The notes under the pieces are model-generated. The model did not search any database and was not told the DNA's origin. It saw only the letters and a list, made by a program, of their open reading frames with translations. Shown in pieces: positions 7,657 through 16,006 of a stretch of 37,528 nt of DNA. The position numbers and the translations under genes are program-made. Source of the DNA: Planctomycetota bacterium (GTDB taxonomy: Bacteria; Planctomycetota; Phycisphaerae; WQYP01). Positions within the stretch are counted from its first letter, which is position 1. Every line of letters starts with the position of its first letter. The stretch is taken from positions 1-37,528 of the forward strand of contig JAJZNX010000102.1 of assembly GCA_021852275.1 (NCBI GenBank), read 5' to 3'.

Positions 7657-8708
7657 TGGGTAAACATGGGAATAGCCAACGGCCCGGCCAAAATCGTGTA
7701 CGCGAACTGGTGCTGACGCATGGGTACCATGCCAATGCCTATCAGATACTCAACCCCGGTATGCTCCACTGGTTTTCCCGCGACCAGCAGGCGGTTGTCG
7801 GCTATGTCAAACGCGGTCACTGGTGGGTGGCGGCCGGCGCGCCAATTTGCTATGCGGCCCATCTGCAACAGGTCGCCGTGGAATTTCAGGCCGGGGCGAA
7901 GCGCGACCGCTGTCGGGTCTGCTACTCTTTTGCAGAGCAGCCGCTGGTTGATTGCCTGAAACCTCTGGGGCACAAGACCATCGCTTTGGGTGCCCAGCCT
8001 GTATGGGTACCGGACGAATGGCCGGACCTGCTGCAAACCCACCGTTCGCTGCGGCAACAAATAAGGCGGGCCGGGAACAAGGGAGTTTACATTCAGGCTT
8101 TTACGCCCGCGCAAGCACGGGCAGACTCCAGATTTCACCATTGCCTGCGCCTGTGGCTGGGCCACAAACCGCTGTCGCCCATGGGTTTTCTGGTGCAGCC
8201 GGCGGCACTGGAAACGGGCTATCCGGATCGTCTGATTTGGGGAGCCTTGCAGCCAGGTGGTGCGGCGGGGGAAAAGCTCATCGCGTTTTTGCTGGCTTCG
8301 CCAGTACCGCGCCGCAATGGCTATCTGGTAGAGCAGATTGTTCGCCACCCGGCGGCACCCAATGGCACGGTGGAAATGCTGATTGATACGTGCATGATGG
8401 AACTGCACCGGCGCGGATCCGGCTACCTTACGCAGGGACCCGTGGCCTTAAGTTGCCACGCGGCCGGTGCCATGGCCGCCAACCCATGGTGGATGCGCAG
8501 CCTGATGCAACTGAGTCGCCGGCATCTTGGCCGATGGTACGGATTTCAAACGCTGGACTCTTTTCGTGCCCGCATGAGGCCCAACCGGTGGGAACCGGTG
8601 TACGCCATTGTGTGCGGCTCTCAGTTCATACCAGGGGCATTGTACGCGATGGCCAGAGCGTTTTTTTCGCCGTCACCGGTGCCCACGCCGAGGCCCACCG
8701 GTACATAA
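7653..8708 (+). CDS. DUF2156 protein, MprF C-terminal (LPG synthase)-like
   Basis: A 351-residue soluble protein resembling the C-terminal catalytic domain of phosphatidylglycerol lysyltransferase (MprF, two-domain GNAT-like fold). Supporting stretches are the beta-strand run WFSRDQQAVVGYVKRGHWWVAAGAPI near the start, the TIALGAQPVWVPDEW segment and the basic helix LRQQIRRAGNKGV, typical of DUF2156. No transmembrane flippase part is present, so it would act at the inner face of the membrane or on another acceptor. The tail is proline-rich. It overlaps the kinase stop by four bases (ATGA), indicating translational coupling, though a metabolic link is not obvious. In the family, aminoacyl-tRNA is the amino-acid donor; the donor and acceptor here cannot be read from sequence. 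Confidence 0.7.
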   Translation: MMGKHGNSQRPGQNRVRELVLTHGYHANAYQILNPGMLHWFSRDQQAVVGYVKRGHWWVAAGAPICYAAHLQQVAVEFQAGAKRDRCRVCYSFAEQPLVDCLKPLGHKTIALGAQPVWVPDEWPDLLQTHRSLRQQIRRAGNKGVYIQAFTPAQARADSRFHHCLRLWLGHKPLSPMGFLVQPAALETGYPDRLIWGALQPGGAAGEKLIAFLLASPVPRRNGYLVEQIVRHPAAPNGTVEMLIDTCMMELHRRGSGYLTQGPVALSCHAAGAMAANPWWMRSLMQLSRRHLGRWYGFQTLDSFRARMRPNRWEPVYAIVCGSQFIPGALYAMARAFFSPSPVPTPRPTGT

Positions 8709-8762
8709 TGCCCGGATCCTTTGCCAACGGTTATCATGGGGCCGCTTAAAGGAGCGTCTGTC

Positions 8763-9941
8763 ATGCACATTAACCATGCCGATCTCAACACGCTGCATTG
8801 GCTCTGCAATATCCCCACCGCTCCCTATCATGAACATTATGTAGTTGCGACCTTGCGAGGCTGGCATCAGAGCCATGACCGCCAGCGCCACATACGCTGG
8901 CATTGCGATCCCGCGGGTAATATTCATCTGGACTATCGGTACGGTCGCGGCACTTCTCGCTTGCTGGTGCTGGAGGCCCACCTGGATCATCCGGCATTTG
9001 TGGTAACCTCCACCGGGCGCGATGGCCTGGTGCGGGCCATTTTTCGCGGCGGAGTCAAACCGGAATTTTTCGCCGGGGCTTTGGTGTTGCTGTGGAATTC
9101 ACTTTCATCGCACGCGACGCCGGAGGCATTGACCCGCATACCCGCGCGTGTAGTGGACATAACTCCGGCAACCAAATTGCAGCCGCTGCGGGCCGTGCTG
9201 CGGGCCGACGGAACACCCATCCGCACCGGCACCATCGGCACCTGGAATCTGCCCGATGCGGCAGTACACCAGCATCTTTTCACGGCCCGCGCCTGTGATG
9301 ATCTGGCCGGGGTGGCGGCCTGTTTGTGTGTGCTTGACCGATTGATCCAACGACGGATCCCAGCCCGCGTTCGAGTGCTGTTGACCCGTGCTGAAGAGGT
9401 GGGGTTTGCCGGTGCTATCGCTGCGGCACATCGCGGCTGGATACCCAAAAATTGTGCGGTGATTGGTCTGGAAACCAGCCGCACCACTGTCCAGGCCCGT
9501 TTGGGCCATGGCCCGGTGATTCGTGTGGGAGACCGCACCAGCGTCTTTGATCCTGACCTGACCGGTTTTATCAGCAGCACCGCCGCCGATCTGGCTGCAG
9601 CTATGCCGGAATTTAAGTTCCAGCGGGCACTGATGGATGGGGGCACGTGTGATACCACGGCTTTCAGTGCGTTGGGTTACCAGGCCGGGGCGGTGTGCCT
9701 GGCTTTGGGTAACTATCACAACATGGCGGAACCTTCGGTTGGCCAGGGTTTGGCCGCTATTCCATCAGCGGGGCCGATGATAGCCTCGGAAATGATTGAC
9801 GTGCGGGATTTTGCGGGAGAAGTAGAATTGCTGACCGCCTTGTGCCGGGTGTTTCCGAGATATCAGCCGGGAAGCGTCGCCTTGCGTAAGAAGCTGCTGC
9901 ACATGCATGATCGGACGCAAAAAAAATTGTTATATTCGTAA
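8763..9941 (+). CDS. M42-type metallo-aminopeptidase family protein
   Basis: A zinc/cobalt-type aminopeptidase-fold protein (MH clan). Metal-site motifs appear in the expected order: EAHLDHPAF (first His and Asp), ARACDDLAGVAA (bridging Asp), TRAEEVGFAGA (catalytic Glu followed by ligand Glu), GLETSRT (fourth ligand; usually Asp in M42, Glu in M20/M28), GGTCDTTAF, and LGNYHNMAEPS (last His). The A-x-x-x-DD and GG-T-D patterns point to M42 rather than M20. I chose ATG 8763 because AAAGGAG lies seven bases upstream; an in-frame ATG at 8721 would add 14 residues without such a site. Predicted length 392 residues, slightly longer than usual M42 (about 350). No signal peptide, so probably a cytoplasmic peptide trimmer. 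Confidence 0.75.
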   Translation: MHINHADLNTLHWLCNIPTAPYHEHYVVATLRGWHQSHDRQRHIRWHCDPAGNIHLDYRYGRGTSRLLVLEAHLDHPAFVVTSTGRDGLVRAIFRGGVKPEFFAGALVLLWNSLSSHATPEALTRIPARVVDITPATKLQPLRAVLRADGTPIRTGTIGTWNLPDAAVHQHLFTARACDDLAGVAACLCVLDRLIQRRIPARVRVLLTRAEEVGFAGAIAAAHRGWIPKNCAVIGLETSRTTVQARLGHGPVIRVGDRTSVFDPDLTGFISSTAADLAAAMPEFKFQRALMDGGTCDTTAFSALGYQAGAVCLALGNYHNMAEPSVGQGLAAIPSAGPMIASEMIDVRDFAGEVELLTALCRVFPRYQPGSVALRKKLLHMHDRTQKKLLYS

Positions 9942-9967
9942 GGGCTATTGCTGCAGAGGAGTTTGAA

Positions 9968-12004
9968 ATGTCGGAAAAATTATATCGTCGGCGCTTTCTA
10001 AAACTGATGACGGCTGCGGCTGGAGCGGCCATGTTGCGTAACTCGCTGAAGGCTACCGCCGCACCGCGCCGGGCCACACAACGAAAAATGCGCCTGGAAG
10101 ATATGGATCTCTCGCTGATGCAGCAGGGCTGGGGCAATCCGCACAAAAACCAGAGCGTCATGGGTACGCCTCTGCAAATCGGTGAGGTGAAATTTGCGCA
10201 CGGCATCGGCACCCATGCTCCGAGTGCCTGGGAAATTGATTTGAAAAAAGCCGCCGTCCGCTTCACCGCCCTGGTCGGCGTGGATCGGCAACAACAGGGG
10301 CGAGGTGCGGTGATATTTGAAGTGGTGGTGGATGGCAAAGTGGCTCTCCGCACGCCGGTGCTGCACGATGGTCAGGCCCCGTATAAAATAGCGCTGAATT
10401 TACAAGGTGCTAAAACCATGCTGCTGCTGGTGCATCCGGGCCGGGCAGGAATTGATTTTGACCATGCCGATTGGGCAGACCCGGTGATTACTTTGGCTGG
10501 CGGAACCAGGCTTACGCCGACGGCGGTACGGCTGAACAGTACCATCGAACCACCTGAACTGGCCAGCGGCGATCCCCCGACACCGGAATTTCATGGCCCG
10601 CGGGTCATCGGCACCACGCCGGGACGCCCCTTTCTGTTTCAGGTGCCGCACACCGGAACCGGCCGCATCACCATCGAAGCGACAGGTTTACCGGATGGGC
10701 TAACCATGACCCCTGACGGCCTTATCACCGGTACGGTGCATAACCAGGGCCAATACCGGGTGAAACTCACAGCCCGTAATACTCTTGGCCAGGCCACACG
10801 TACGCTGCGCATCGTTGCCGGTGAGCATCAACTGGCCCTGACACCCCCGATGGGTTGGAATTCCTGGAATGCTTACGGCATGAATAACTCTGCGGCCAAA
10901 ACCCGCGCCGCCGCCGATGCCATGGTCAAAACCGGCCTGGCGGCCAAGGGTTTCATGTACATCAACATCGACGACGGATGGCAAAATGGCCGCTCAGAGT
11001 CCGGGGAAATTAAAACTACCCCGGCCTTCGGTGATATGAAGGAGTTAGCCGATAACGTTCATGCCCGGGGCTTGCGCTTTGGCCTATATTCTTCGCCGGG
11101 ACCTACCACTTGCGGCGGCCACACCGGCAGCTACCAGCACCAGCAGCAGGATGCCGCTACGTACGCGAAATGGGGCGTGGATTACCTCAAATACGATTGG
11201 TGCAGTTATGGCCGCATTGCCGGGCCGCATCCGGATCTGGAAGGGTATATCAAGCCCTACGCAACAATGCGCGCGGCCCTTGATAAAGTCCCGCGGGATA
11301 TTTTCTTTAGCCTCTGTCAGTACGGCATGGGCCATGTATGGACCTGGGGTGGGAAACATCCGGTTTTTGGAAACAGTTATCGTATCAGCGGCGATATTAA
11401 TGACTCCTGGGCCGCCGTTTGCCGCAATGGGTTTGGGGCCGACGGCCGGCTGTTTCCCTTTGCCGGGCCAAGCCATTGGAACGATCCGGATATGTTGGTG
11501 GTAGGTTTTGGCTATTTTGAAGACGGCCCGCTGCACTGGACCAGGCTGACTCCGTGGGAACAGGTAACGCACATCACGTTGTGGTGCATGTTAGCTGCTC
11601 CATTGCTTCTGGGATGCGATCTGGAAAAGTTGGATAAATTTACGATTGATTTAATGACGAATACGGAAGTTCTGGCGGTTAATCAGGATGAACTGGGCCA
11701 ACAGGCCCAGCGCGTGGCTCGAAAGGGCCAGATGGAAGTCTGGGCCAGGCCACTATGGGATGGTACGGTGGCGGTGGCCGTTTTTAATCGTGGCTTTACA
11801 CGGGCGACCACCACCATCACCTGGGCGGAAATCTCGCCGGTAATTCCCTCCGGCAGGATAATGATGGGTCCCCAACCGGTACGGGACCTCTGGCGCCGCC
11901 AAGACTTGGGCGCGCAGGATCATTTTTCGGCCACGGTGGCACCACACGGTGCGCTCATGCTGAAGATAGGCACACCAGACCAAGCGGATGGAGATCGAAA
12001 ATAA
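9968..12004 (+). CDS. Exported GH27 alpha-galactosidase with NPCBM and Ig-like domains
   Basis: A 678-residue exported glycoside hydrolase that should release terminal alpha-galactose. The N terminus carries a twin-arginine type signal (RRRFLKLM followed by an alanine-rich helix). Residues about 40-180 look like an NPCBM carbohydrate-binding module (HGIGTHAPSAWEIDL, FEVVVDGKVALRTP). Residues about 215-290 look like a putative Ig-like domain (LPDGLTMTPDGLITGT). The GH27 barrel starts near 295 with LTPPMGWNSWNAYG; INIDDGWQ follows, YLKYDWC places the nucleophile at Asp410, RISGDINDSW gives the probable acid/base Asp476, and HWNDPDML is at 504-511. A C-terminal beta domain closes the protein. 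GAGGAG precedes the ATG. It lies 26 bases after the peptidase gene, and a sugar kinase lies upstream, suggesting galactoside use. Confidence 0.88.
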   Translation: MSEKLYRRRFLKLMTAAAGAAMLRNSLKATAAPRRATQRKMRLEDMDLSLMQQGWGNPHKNQSVMGTPLQIGEVKFAHGIGTHAPSAWEIDLKKAAVRFTALVGVDRQQQGRGAVIFEVVVDGKVALRTPVLHDGQAPYKIALNLQGAKTMLLLVHPGRAGIDFDHADWADPVITLAGGTRLTPTAVRLNSTIEPPELASGDPPTPEFHGPRVIGTTPGRPFLFQVPHTGTGRITIEATGLPDGLTMTPDGLITGTVHNQGQYRVKLTARNTLGQATRTLRIVAGEHQLALTPPMGWNSWNAYGMNNSAAKTRAAADAMVKTGLAAKGFMYINIDDGWQNGRSESGEIKTTPAFGDMKELADNVHARGLRFGLYSSPGPTTCGGHTGSYQHQQQDAATYAKWGVDYLKYDWCSYGRIAGPHPDLEGYIKPYATMRAALDKVPRDIFFSLCQYGMGHVWTWGGKHPVFGNSYRISGDINDSWAAVCRNGFGADGRLFPFAGPSHWNDPDMLVVGFGYFEDGPLHWTRLTPWEQVTHITLWCMLAAPLLLGCDLEKLDKFTIDLMTNTEVLAVNQDELGQQAQRVARKGQMEVWARPLWDGTVAVAVFNRGFTRATTTITWAEISPVIPSGRIMMGPQPVRDLWRRQDLGAQDHFSATVAPHGALMLKIGTPDQADGDRK

Positions 12005-12194
12005 AGCCTGAAAGAGTGAAAAACCAGCCGACAGGGCAATATGCGACGCACATTAATCACAAATGCGAATGATTGTAATTATTTATGCAAGAAATGTGTA
12101 TCATCAGCCGTTAAGACTTGTTAGGATGTAGGTCGTGGAGTTGCCCGTCTCATCACAGCGGTGCCATCGTCGGGCAAATTAAGGAGTTGTGCGT

Positions 12195-13703
12195 ATGCGA
12201 AGTACTTGGAGTAAGCATATTGGCGTAACTGCGGCGGCGTGTTTGGCAACGCTGGTGCTGGCACTGCCCGCCACGGCGTTTGTCAACCCGAAAGCGTGGG
12301 TTCCGCCGCGGGCCCACCATGTACGTATGGCCGGAGGTGAGGCCACTGCGCCGCTGCCTTTGCCGGCCACGCCCCAGCGCCGCTCCGAGCATAAGCGCAA
12401 GCCCGCTCCCCCGGCCCTGATCGGCATGATTGACCTGAATCAGATAGTGGGCCACCGGGTGGAGAATTACCCCACCGAAACCATCGATATTGAAACCTTG
12501 ATGAACTGGACCAATTCTCAGTTGGGGCTGCACTACCGGTACGTGCAGGTGGACCTGTCCCGGTTCAGTTGGAGTCCGACGCAACTGCCCGTCCTTTACT
12601 TGACGGGATGGACCCCGCTGCCGAAATTCAGCCCGGTGATTCTGGTGAAAATGAGAGGCTTTATCACCGCGGGCGGTACCCTTTTAATCAATGCCAGTTG
12701 CGGCCGGCCGGAATTTAATAAAAGCGTGATCCGCCTGGAGCATCAATTGTTTCCGAATCGCCCCTTTGGCCCGCTGCCGCTGGATGATCCGATGTATCAT
12801 TGCCTCAATCACATCTCGCAAATGGCCGTGCGCAAGGGCACTGGTCCATGGAAAGAAATTCCGCCCTACCTGGATGTGATGTACATGGGCTGCCGGGCGG
12901 GCATCATTTTTTCGCCCGTGGACATGAGCTGGGGCTGGAACGCGGCCACCCGGCCCATCAAGGGCGGGGTACTCTATGCACAGGGCGATGCCCTGCGGCT
13001 GGGAGCCAACATTTTGACCTACGTACTGGCCAATTATCAGTACGGCCGGGCCTTTGAAATTCAAAAAATCTATCAGCAGTCCAAAATTGCCACCCGCGAT
13101 CAACTGGTCATTGCGCAAGTGATGAACAACGGGGATTGGAATCCCACGCCGCATGGTTTGCCGAATTTACTCAAATTCATCGACCAGAAGACCACCTTAA
13201 GCGTGCAATTCAAGCGGGCCAAGGTGTCGCTGGATTCGTTGAGTGTGGGGCAGTATCCCATTTTATACATGACGGGTCTGCGCAACTTTGCCTGGACCCC
13301 CAAAGAGGTGCAAAATCTCCACGCCTACCTTCATGCCGGCGGCATGTTATTTGTCGATTGTGCGATGGGGTCAGATGCGTTTGATGAAGCGTTCCGTGCG
13401 GAAATTAAAAAGGTGCTGCCGCACCATAGGCTTAAAATGCTGTCCATGAAATCGCCGGTTTATAACGATGTATTCCCAATCCGCCAGGTGAACTATTCAC
13501 CAGTGGTTGCGGCCGCAGACCCTGGCTTGCACGCACCAGTGCTCGAAGGCATCACCATCGACGGTGCGCCCGCCGTGGTGTACAGCCGAATTTCGCTTTC
13601 CAACGGCTGGGAAGATCTGCCCAACCCTTACGCCAAGGCTTACGCCACCGCAGATTCCTTGAAATTGGGCACGAATATCCTGGTGTATGGCTTGACGCAC
13701 TGA
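12195..13703 (+). CDS. Secreted protein with two DUF4159 domains
   Basis: ATG 12195 follows AAGGAG by eight bases; the in-frame GTG at 12189 is too close to that site. A Sec-type signal peptide is visible (basic MRSTWSKH, then a hydrophobic run ending ATAFVNP). After a proline-rich linker come two copies of a DUF4159-like domain, roughly residues 75-275 and 285-500. Each has a PxLYxTG strand (PVLYLTGW and PILYMTGL), an AGG-[TM]-L turn (ITAGGTLLINASCG, LHAGGMLFVDCAMG) and a closing SWGW/SNGW-L-x-A-x-x-LGxNIL...YG... segment. The fold is thought to be glutamine-amidotransferase-like in the family, but I see no catalytic triad. It is common in planctomycetes, usually of unknown role in the envelope. 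The 190 bases upstream are noncoding and AT-rich in part. Confidence 0.8.
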   Translation: MRSTWSKHIGVTAAACLATLVLALPATAFVNPKAWVPPRAHHVRMAGGEATAPLPLPATPQRRSEHKRKPAPPALIGMIDLNQIVGHRVENYPTETIDIETLMNWTNSQLGLHYRYVQVDLSRFSWSPTQLPVLYLTGWTPLPKFSPVILVKMRGFITAGGTLLINASCGRPEFNKSVIRLEHQLFPNRPFGPLPLDDPMYHCLNHISQMAVRKGTGPWKEIPPYLDVMYMGCRAGIIFSPVDMSWGWNAATRPIKGGVLYAQGDALRLGANILTYVLANYQYGRAFEIQKIYQQSKIATRDQLVIAQVMNNGDWNPTPHGLPNLLKFIDQKTTLSVQFKRAKVSLDSLSVGQYPILYMTGLRNFAWTPKEVQNLHAYLHAGGMLFVDCAMGSDAFDEAFRAEIKKVLPHHRLKMLSMKSPVYNDVFPIRQVNYSPVVAAADPGLHAPVLEGITIDGAPAVVYSRISLSNGWEDLPNPYAKAYATADSLKLGTNILVYGLTH

Positions 13704-13833
13704 CGGTGAATCCTCAAGATAAACAGTCCATGGGACCGATAATACATACAGCCGCGGTGGATTGCTGATGCCGCTGGGGTTGCATCGTATGAATGTCTAT
13801 TGGCACTGGCCTTAATAAAAAGGATAATACAGC

Positions 13834-14010
13834 ATGGAAGAATACGAAAATCTCAAAAAAATTCTCGAATCTTGTGCGGAAGATATTGCCAAGGCCCAGG
13901 GCGGCAACAAAATGGCTGGCACGCGTGTGCGCAAGGCCATGCAGGATGTTCGAGCCACGGCCCAGATTATCCGTAAAAAAATACTGGAAATGCGCACCCA
14001 GGCGCCATGA
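13834..14010 (+). CDS. Small Hc1/histone H1-like DNA-binding protein
   Basis: A 58-residue basic, lysine/arginine-rich helical protein. It reads MEEYENLKKILESCAED, then GGNKMAGTRVRKAMQDVR, and ends IRKKILEMR. The acidic-helix, GGNKxAGTRVRKxMQ, xxRKxxLxMR pattern is what I recall from the short histone-H1-like (Hc1-type) proteins annotated in many planctomycetes and chlamydiae, although only the N-terminal conserved helices are present and the long lysine/proline tail of true Hc1 is lacking. AAAGGA lies about nine bases upstream. It stands alone between noncoding stretches of about 130 and 145 bases. The likely role is nucleoid-associated DNA binding; this is inferred from family naming only. 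Confidence 0.75.
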   Translation: MEEYENLKKILESCAEDIAKAQGGNKMAGTRVRKAMQDVRATAQIIRKKILEMRTQAP

Positions 14011-14155
14011 AGCACCAGGTTGGATATGCCGCTGCAACTCCAACCCATTTGCCGCTGAAACAGCACGGACTACTGCCGGGCACTTCGGTTGTAAACACCG
14101 CTGCATTGGCGTATGTTACCCGTGATTTTGAGTGTTCAACTGGAGCATTGTGTTC

Positions 14156-14629
14156 GTGGCACCACCACTTCTATACGATTTAAGCCGCCTGGATTTATCC
14201 AAAATTGAGGTACCACTGGAGGAAATTCGCAAGGTCAACCCGCATCGCTTTGAAATGGAACAGCTTTCCGGAATTATCCATATAGACCGGGAAAATATCA
14301 CTATTGTCGGCGTGCGCGAGGTGCGGATGGATGAATTCTGGGTCCGTGGCCATATTCCCGGCCGGCCGCTGCTGCCCGGCGTTCTGATGATTGAGTCAGC
14401 CGCCCAACTCTGCTCTTACGCCGGCCGAGTGCTCATTCCAGACATGGGATTTATTGGTTTTGCCCGGTGTGATGGCGGTAAGTTTCGCGGTACCGTGATT
14501 CCGCCAAGCACGTTGTACATCATTGCTAAACTGGTGGATGTGAGTCGGAGGCGTATTGTGGCAAACTGCCAGGGTGTTTGTAAGGGTAACCTGGTGTTTG
14601 AATGTACAATCACGGGCATGCCCGTGTAG
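14156..14629 (+). CDS. fabZ: FabZ-like 3-hydroxyacyl-ACP dehydratase
   Basis: A hot-dog fold dehydratase of 157 residues. The active-site His is in NPHRFEM (His30), matching the LPHR motif of FabZ. The partner Glu is in PGVLMIESAAQL (Glu80), preceded by VRGHIPGRPLLPG (63-75), matching GHFPGxPxxPGV. A GTG start at 14156 gives MAPPLLYDLSRLDL, the opening I recall from planctomycete FabZ-like proteins; upstream GTGs at 14132 and 14150 would add 8 or 2 residues, and GGAG lies ten bases before 14156. The N-terminal extension of about 25 residues before the LPHR equivalent is typical of this branch. It is isolated from other fab genes, so it may act on a specialised acyl chain as well as in general fatty acid synthesis (inference). 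Confidence 0.8.
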   Translation: MAPPLLYDLSRLDLSKIEVPLEEIRKVNPHRFEMEQLSGIIHIDRENITIVGVREVRMDEFWVRGHIPGRPLLPGVLMIESAAQLCSYAGRVLIPDMGFIGFARCDGGKFRGTVIPPSTLYIIAKLVDVSRRRIVANCQGVCKGNLVFECTITGMPV

Positions 14630-14681
14630 CTACGCAACAGCGCGGTGAGAACCCGCACCATCCATTTTTGGGTTTAAGATC

Positions 14682-15977
14682 GTGGATAGGCCAACCACCT
14701 TGTCGGATCTGCTGCCGCAGCGTGTGGAATTGCCGGAGATCTCCGCGGACGCGGCGGCCGATGGCCGGAACCTGGATGTTGCGTTGGCCACCGTGCCGGC
14801 CAAGCCCGCTGTATATGTGCTGTTGGACCACTACCAACAGCCCATTTTGCTTTCCAGTACTGCCAATTTACGACTGGGGTTGCGGCGGCGTTGTGCCTTG
14901 CCGTCTGCCGCCGATTCTCATTTGCGACGCACCAATTATCGCCAGATCACTCGCTCCGTGGAATATCGCCCGGTCAGCAGCACCTTTGCCGCCAACTTAT
15001 GGTATCTGCGGGCGGCGCGGCGGCTATATCCGGACCGGTATCGCAAAATGCTGGCGTGGAAAGCGGCGTGGTGTGTTACGGTAAAACTGGAAGCGGAGTT
15101 TCCGCAGTTGCTGGCCATGCCCGTCGCCGGTGAGTCTATCGGCCAATGGCTGGGGCCGTTTCCAGATTCCGCCAGTGCCCGCATGGCCATCCACGTGCTG
15201 GAAGATGTTTTCGATTTATGCCGATATTACGATATACTAAAAACTGCACCCCACGGCAAGCCCTGCGCCTATAAGCAAATGGGTAAATGTCCGGCTCCCT
15301 GTGATGGCAGCACCACCATGGCCCAGTATCGCCATAGTGTCCGTCTGGCGATGGAATTTCTGGCTGGCCGGCAAGCCGATTCCGGCGAAATGGTATCAGC
15401 CGGAACCATCCGCGAAAGCTGGCAACAAGACCAGCAACTCCAGATGCGCAGCGCTGCAGCCAGGCTGGATTTTCTCTCTGCCGCACGCATCAAGTCCCGG
15501 ATCGACTCTACGGCTCAACTTTCCGGCGAAAGATTTGCATACGTTCACCGATTGCCGATTCTCAAATTTCTGATCCTTCAACCCGGGGCCACTGCATCGT
15601 GGATTGAACCCTTCTTTTTTCAGGACATGAGAATTATTGCCGGCGAGCCGGTACCGAAAAAACAGGTTAACGATGTGCTGGCCCAGTGGTGTGATTATAT
15701 CAACGCGCCGCTGCCGTCCGCAGACGCCTTGAAAGATGATCCCGCCGATGTGGTAAGCCTGCTGTGTTATCACTTATACCGCTCGCGCGACGCCGGTTTG
15801 TACATTGCGGCTGATCAGCCTTTGCAGATTCAGACACTCAAAGAGCGGATGAATGCCTGGTGGACGCAAAAAAAGCCTCCTTCGGATAACATGGAACAAG
15901 CCTCGGATTCGGCCATGGCTCTGGATTCCGGGCCGACTATAGAAAGATCGCAGTTGCCGACGGATCAGCCCGGCTGA
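14682..15977 (+). CDS. UvrC-like protein with degenerate GIY-YIG domain
   Basis: A 431-residue protein resembling the N-terminal half of UvrC. The strongest signal is FDLCRYYD followed by GKPCAYKQMGKCPAPCDG (about residues 180-210), the UvrC cysteine motif, with GPFPDSASARMAIHVLEDVF before it. A UVR-like helical pair RSAAARLDFLSAARIKSRI follows. The GIY-YIG nuclease region (about 45-80) is recognisable as KPAVYVLLD...NLRLGLRRR, but the YIG/YVGKA strand has become LLSST and the usual catalytic Glu region is not visible, so incision activity is doubtful. The RNase H-like domain and helix-hairpin-helix tail of UvrC are absent. A GTG start gives MDRPTTLSD. It may be a non-catalytic UvrB-interacting protein or a Cho-like relative; role unknown. 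Confidence 0.7.
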   Translation: MDRPTTLSDLLPQRVELPEISADAAADGRNLDVALATVPAKPAVYVLLDHYQQPILLSSTANLRLGLRRRCALPSAADSHLRRTNYRQITRSVEYRPVSSTFAANLWYLRAARRLYPDRYRKMLAWKAAWCVTVKLEAEFPQLLAMPVAGESIGQWLGPFPDSASARMAIHVLEDVFDLCRYYDILKTAPHGKPCAYKQMGKCPAPCDGSTTMAQYRHSVRLAMEFLAGRQADSGEMVSAGTIRESWQQDQQLQMRSAAARLDFLSAARIKSRIDSTAQLSGERFAYVHRLPILKFLILQPGATASWIEPFFFQDMRIIAGEPVPKKQVNDVLAQWCDYINAPLPSADALKDDPADVVSLLCYHLYRSRDAGLYIAADQPLQIQTLKERMNAWWTQKKPPSDNMEQASDSAMALDSGPTIERSQLPTDQPG

Positions 15978-16006
15978 TACCGTCCGCCTCAAGGAAGGGG
16001 CACATA

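Noticed and set aside
13793-14125. A 110-residue frame overlapping the Hc1-like gene
   Set aside because: It is out of frame with the recognisable 58-residue protein and starts without a ribosome site.
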